Positions 61,006 through 64,000 of a DNA stretch of 64,000 bases are shown here, one piece after another. Below the pieces are notes generated by a model. It saw only the letters and a program-made list of their open reading frames with translations, was not told the origin of the DNA and searched no databases. Where the stretch lies: contig NZ_CP060720.1 in NCBI RefSeq assembly GCF_014397115.1, positions 16,001 through 80,000 on the forward strand, in the 5' to 3' direction. This DNA is from Vagococcus carniphilus (GTDB lineage: Bacteria > Bacillota > Bacilli > Lactobacillales > Vagococcaceae). Position 1 is the stretch's first letter; each line of letters starts with the position of its first letter. A program made the position numbers and the translations under genes.

Positions 61006-63414
61006 TTAGTGCCACCCCTTTCGGCTACGATAGATATAGTAACTACCTAGCGCCAGTGTCAGCAGCATCCAAAAACTTGCAATAGTTATAAATCGACTCG
61101 TTCCACTACCACCTGTTTGAGGCAACACACCACCAGGAGCCTTTTCTTTATTTTTAACAAGTAACTCAAATTGATTATCTGGTCTATTTAATTCGACCAT
61201 CTCTGATAAAGTATCCTCTAAAGTCACTTCTCCATATTTATTAATCGAAACCAGAATGCTTTCTTCTAATAAATCATAACCTGTTGGTGCAATGATTTCT
61301 TTGATTTCATAAGTTCCTGTTTTTAATTTCTCAAAGTTTATTCGGCCTTCTTCATCACTTGTATGAGTTGATATTAATTCTTTATTTGAGCCTGTTACTT
61401 GATATAATTCAAACACGGCTCCTGATAAATATTTATCCTCTTCTTTCGCCCTTTTGATTAAATGAAGTGTCGTTTCTCTAACAATTGTTACTTTTTCTTC
61501 GGGCTCTTTTGGATGCTCAGGATCTTCTGGGTCTGTCACCTTGGCAATATTAGTCACTTCGCCTTCTGCTGCATCTGTTTTAGCTTTAACATCAATAGTA
61601 ACTTCAGCCATTTGGTTACCACTAAGTTCTGGAATAACAACCTTAAATTGATTGCCTAAAATCTCCCCTACTTCTTTGCCATTTAATTTTAGGTTACCAA
61701 CTATTTCAATTCCTTCTGGCATCGTATCTTCTACGACTAAATCTTTCAAAAGACTATCTTTAACTGTATTTTTAACAGTTATCTTGTAAGTAAATGTTTC
61801 TCCTGGTTGAAGTATTTTTTTGCTTGCTTCCTTTTGAGCTGTAAATTCTCCTTTGGGACGTTTCGCCTTGTTACTAATAGCTAAAATAATGCCGTATTTA
61901 GCAGATTCGTCAATTGTAAAATCATAGTGCTTATCTGGATCGAATTCAATTCCCTCTGGTGCTCCTATCTCTTTTGCATAATAGTTTCCTTGAACTAAAT
62001 CAGGAAGTTCAATACGCCCATTTTTATCTGTCACTAAGTTTTCTCCACCTGGTGCTAGTGAACCATCTTCACGATAAACATTAAAAGTAACACCTGGAAG
62101 AAGAGGTTGCTCTCCCCACATTGTATCTCCAATTTGTTTCTTTTTAATGATCCATAAGGTCCCCTTAATTGGTCTGGCTGTAGCATCAGGATAAGTAACA
62201 GGAACTACGACATTGTCTGGCTCAATTTTTTCTTCTTGTCCTACTCGATGATAAGTTTCTACAATGTCGTTTCTAACAGTTTCTGGTTTAACTGTTTTAG
62301 CAATATCTGTTAATTTAACTCGGTAATAGATATCAACTAAATAGCCATTTGCCTTATCTTTATCAAACGTCATTTTAAAACTACGATCATCTTCAAAATG
62401 AAACGTTCCATATCCATTTCCTTCAAATTCTTCAATGGACATTTGTTTATTTCCCAATCCAGCTTTACTAATATAATTAATCTCCATAAACTTCATTGCA
62501 TATGGTGTAACAAATTCTGATTCATCTGGAAAATACTGATACTCACCTAATGTATCTACGAAAGAAATATCACTCTCAACATCATACTCTTCTGCCTTGA
62601 CTTGAACTCGGTATTCAACAACATCAAAATTATAATCACTCTTAATTCCACCTGTTTTAAAAAACATCTTTGCTGTGCCTGTTCCAGGATCATAAACATT
62701 TTCCCAAACAATATAAGGTTTTTCAGGTAAATCTGTCCCCAAATTGCTAGTTAGCTCTAGTTCTTTATATCTTTGACCTTCGGGAGTAATAAATAACTCT
62801 CCTTCTTCATCAACATTGATTTCCCCAGATACAGGTATTGTTAATTTTCCTGAAAGTTCTTTGTAATTAGCAACATTCTCATTAAAAGTTACTTTAACAT
62901 TGGCACCTATAATATCCATCACTCCATATTGAACGCCATCATCATTCACAACAGGTATTTCCAATGCGTTAGTACCTTTTAAATGACTAGGAAGTGACAA
63001 ACTCAATGTGTCTCCTGGCTGTACTTGATAATCTTCTTTTGAAGAAAAATTTACGGTTATATAATCTTTAGCTGAGCGCTTTGTTCTTTCTGGCAACTCA
63101 AAATCATCAACAAATCCTGCCTGATTTAACTCTTTTGTCTGATTATCAATAAACATTACTTTTTCCATCTTTTCATTTGTCACCACTTGTGTAGATTTTA
63201 CATTCCTCAACTGGTGGGATGAATCATTCGTCAAATATAATTTACGTGATGATTCTTCTTCTGTTGGTAATTTTTTGTGAAATACACTTCCAGTATTTTT
63301 TTCTATGATAGAATCGTTTGTTTGGGCTGCAATTAGTTGTATTGGTTGTAAAAAAAATGATAATAAAAGAACCAGTAAAGAGAGAAACAAATATCCCCTT
63401 TTTTTCTTTTTCAT
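61006..63414 (-). CDS. Pilus tip adhesin, LPXTG
   Basis: 802 residues. Signal peptide 1-30. Two N-terminal Ig-like adhesin modules (about 110-400, VQPGDTLSLSLPSHLK, PYIVWENVYDPGTGTAKMFF). A SpaA domain follows (PGVTFNVYREDGSL, NYYAKEIGAPEGIEF), then a DUF11-like domain (ETFTYKITVKNTVKDSLLKDLVVEDTMPEGIEIVG, read in two parts), a second SpaA domain (SGAVFELYQVTGSN, YEIKEIIAPTGYD) and LPQTGG. No von Willebrand A domain was seen. First gene of the operon; RBS GAGGAGG is about 11 bases before ATG. Confidence 0.88.
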   Translation of the reverse strand: MKKKKRGYLFLSLLVLLLSFFLQPIQLIAAQTNDSIIEKNTGSVFHKKLPTEEESSRKLYLTNDSSHQLRNVKSTQVVTNEKMEKVMFIDNQTKELNQAGFVDDFELPERTKRSAKDYITVNFSSKEDYQVQPGDTLSLSLPSHLKGTNALEIPVVNDDGVQYGVMDIIGANVKVTFNENVANYKELSGKLTIPVSGEINVDEEGELFITPEGQRYKELELTSNLGTDLPEKPYIVWENVYDPGTGTAKMFFKTGGIKSDYNFDVVEYRVQVKAEEYDVESDISFVDTLGEYQYFPDESEFVTPYAMKFMEINYISKAGLGNKQMSIEEFEGNGYGTFHFEDDRSFKMTFDKDKANGYLVDIYYRVKLTDIAKTVKPETVRNDIVETYHRVGQEEKIEPDNVVVPVTYPDATARPIKGTLWIIKKKQIGDTMWGEQPLLPGVTFNVYREDGSLAPGGENLVTDKNGRIELPDLVQGNYYAKEIGAPEGIEFDPDKHYDFTIDESAKYGIILAISNKAKRPKGEFTAQKEASKKILQPGETFTYKITVKNTVKDSLLKDLVVEDTMPEGIEIVGNLKLNGKEVGEILGNQFKVVIPELSGNQMAEVTIDVKAKTDAAEGEVTNIAKVTDPEDPEHPKEPEEKVTIVRETTLHLIKRAKEEDKYLSGAVFELYQVTGSNKELISTHTSDEEGRINFEKLKTGTYEIKEIIAPTGYDLLEESILVSINKYGEVTLEDTLSEMVELNRPDNQFELLVKNKEKAPGGVLPQTGGSGTSRFITIASFWMLLTLALGSYYIYRSRKGWH

Positions 63415-63501
63415 TCCCTATAAACCTCCTCTCTTTCACAATTTATTAAAATATTGTCAACATCCTTTTTTTCTCCTTCCCATATCTTTTTGGATATTTT
63501 T

Positions 63502-63527
63502 ATTATAAATGAGAGTTTTCTTCTCAT
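63502..63527 (-). promoter_or_regulatory. Candidate pilus operon promoter with dyad
   Basis: Leftward TATAAT (63502-63507) directly preceded by a dyad with arms ATGAGA and TCTCAT (63509-63527) in the spacer. No good -35, so activator-dependence is plausible. The promoter is about 90 bp before the tip gene. Confidence 0.4.
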
Positions 63528-63529
63528 GT

Positions 63530-63778
63530 TTTCATTTTTTTCTACCTAGTCAATAATTTATGAAAATAGTTTTTTTGTTCACAGGTTTTCGTTAAAAGGT
63601 GCATAAAAAAAATAATTCTTTAATAATGTTTTTTTCAGTAAATATTAGACAAATTTTCTTAAATAGTTTATTCAACACGTCAACTATTTTGTTTATCGTT
63701 GCAAAAATAACACTCATTTGAAAAATAATATTCTTTCTATTTTTAAATAAAAAATATACCATTTATGAACAAAAGCAT
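63530..63778. other. AT-rich intergenic region, pepV to pilus operon
   Basis: About 250 bp with no ORF, no tRNA and no structured RNA recognised. TTGACT occurs leftward at about 63547-63552 but has no matching -10. Confidence 0.4.
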
Positions 63779-63819
63779 AAAAAAATCATATAAGAACTCG
63801 ATAAAGCAGTTCTTATATG
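63779..63819 (-). terminator. pepV terminator
   Basis: Leftward CATATAAGAAC / GTTCTTATATG stem followed by ATTTTTTT, 11 bp past the stop. Confidence 0.8.
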
Positions 63820-63829
63820 ACTTCATTTT

Positions 63830-64000
63830 TTATTTAATTAAACGATAAATAGCATCTGCATAGATGACTGTTGCATTGATTAAATCATCTTCTGAAATAA
63901 ATTCATTTTTTTGATGCATTGTATCAATACTATCTGGGAACATTGCTCCGTATGCCACACCACGTTCTAATAAGCGACCAAATGTACCGCCACCAATAAC
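63830..64000 (-). CDS. pepV: Dipeptidase PepV, C-terminal end (partial)
   Basis: The last 56 codons are in the window. They read [20 protein letters not shown], then [18 protein letters not shown] and the end ADAIYRLIK. This is the C-terminal part of the M20 zinc dipeptidase PepV, with the metal-ligand His in TMHQ and the catalytic-domain GGGTFGR. Cleaves dipeptides with an N-terminal free amino group in the cytoplasm. The rest lies beyond 64000. Confidence 0.88.
   Translation of the reverse strand, partial: VIGGGTFGRLLERGVAYGAMFPDSIDTMHQKNEFISEDDLINATVIYADAIYRLIK

Noticed and set aside
63242-63439. 65-residue minus-strand ORF at the start of the pilus tip gene
   Set aside because: It is a shifted frame over the tip-adhesin signal peptide; the RBS serves the 802-residue frame.

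Overview
The window reads as chromosomal DNA of a low-GC Gram-positive in the Lactobacillales, most likely Enterococcaceae and plausibly Vagococcus. The evidence is the rRNA-tRNA cluster, the conserved block pth-mfd-flippase-rqcP-divIC-yabR-tilS-hpt-ftsH-hslO-dusB-lysS-rrn, LPXTG surface proteins with a sortase-C pilus operon, and a methyl-accepting chemotaxis gene behind what looks like a flagellar sigma-D promoter. A chemotaxis gene is unusual in enterococci but fits motile Vagococcus. The genus is an inference.

Layout. 1-5.72 kb is a leftward ribosomal operon: a near-consensus promoter, 16S, a tRNA-free spacer, 23S, 5S, then tRNAs Val, Lys, Thr, Gly, Leu, Arg and Pro (the last cut by the window edge). 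6.0-20.8 kb is a leftward housekeeping block with the same gene order as in Bacillus: tRNA and translation quality (pth, rqcP, tilS, dusB, lysS), division and envelope (divIC, flippase), proteostasis (ftsH, hslO), purine salvage (hpt) and repair (mfd). 21-24.8 kb goes rightward with ldh, a peptidoglycan or polysaccharide deacetylase and an L,D-transpeptidase. 24.8-31.3 kb is mixed accessory content: an APH-fold kinase, a YxeA-like protein, acetyltransferases, a YqeK-like HD protein, small membrane proteins, and a TetR regulator overlapping an alpha/beta hydrolase.

31.36-37.57 kb is a giant leftward LPXTG adhesin of about 21 DUF1542-type repeats, interrupted by an apparent one-base deletion. 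38.1-42 kb holds a chorismate mutase, a sirtuin, and a lysine riboswitch in front of an amino-acid ABC transporter whose binding protein and permease are fused. 43-48 kb is the most unusual stretch. It has an MCP gene with a sigma-D-like promoter, a MerR regulator paired with a C45-type acyl hydrolase through a BmrR-like promoter dyad, and a dense cluster of DnaA boxes with no dnaA in the window. Two copies of a roughly 130-bp element lie here; each carries a terminator hairpin on one strand and a 14-16 codon hydrophobic peptide ORF with a strong Shine-Dalgarno site on the other.

48.1-63.4 kb is a cell-surface island read leftward: a 2471-residue Cna_B-repeat adhesin with two LPXTG motifs, and a pilus operon (tip adhesin, minor pilin, backbone pilin, two class C sortases). 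Both sortases carry an unexpected C-terminal domain of about 110 residues beyond their last membrane segment. The window ends inside a pepV-like dipeptidase gene.

No insertion sequence, prophage, CRISPR array or transposase was seen.
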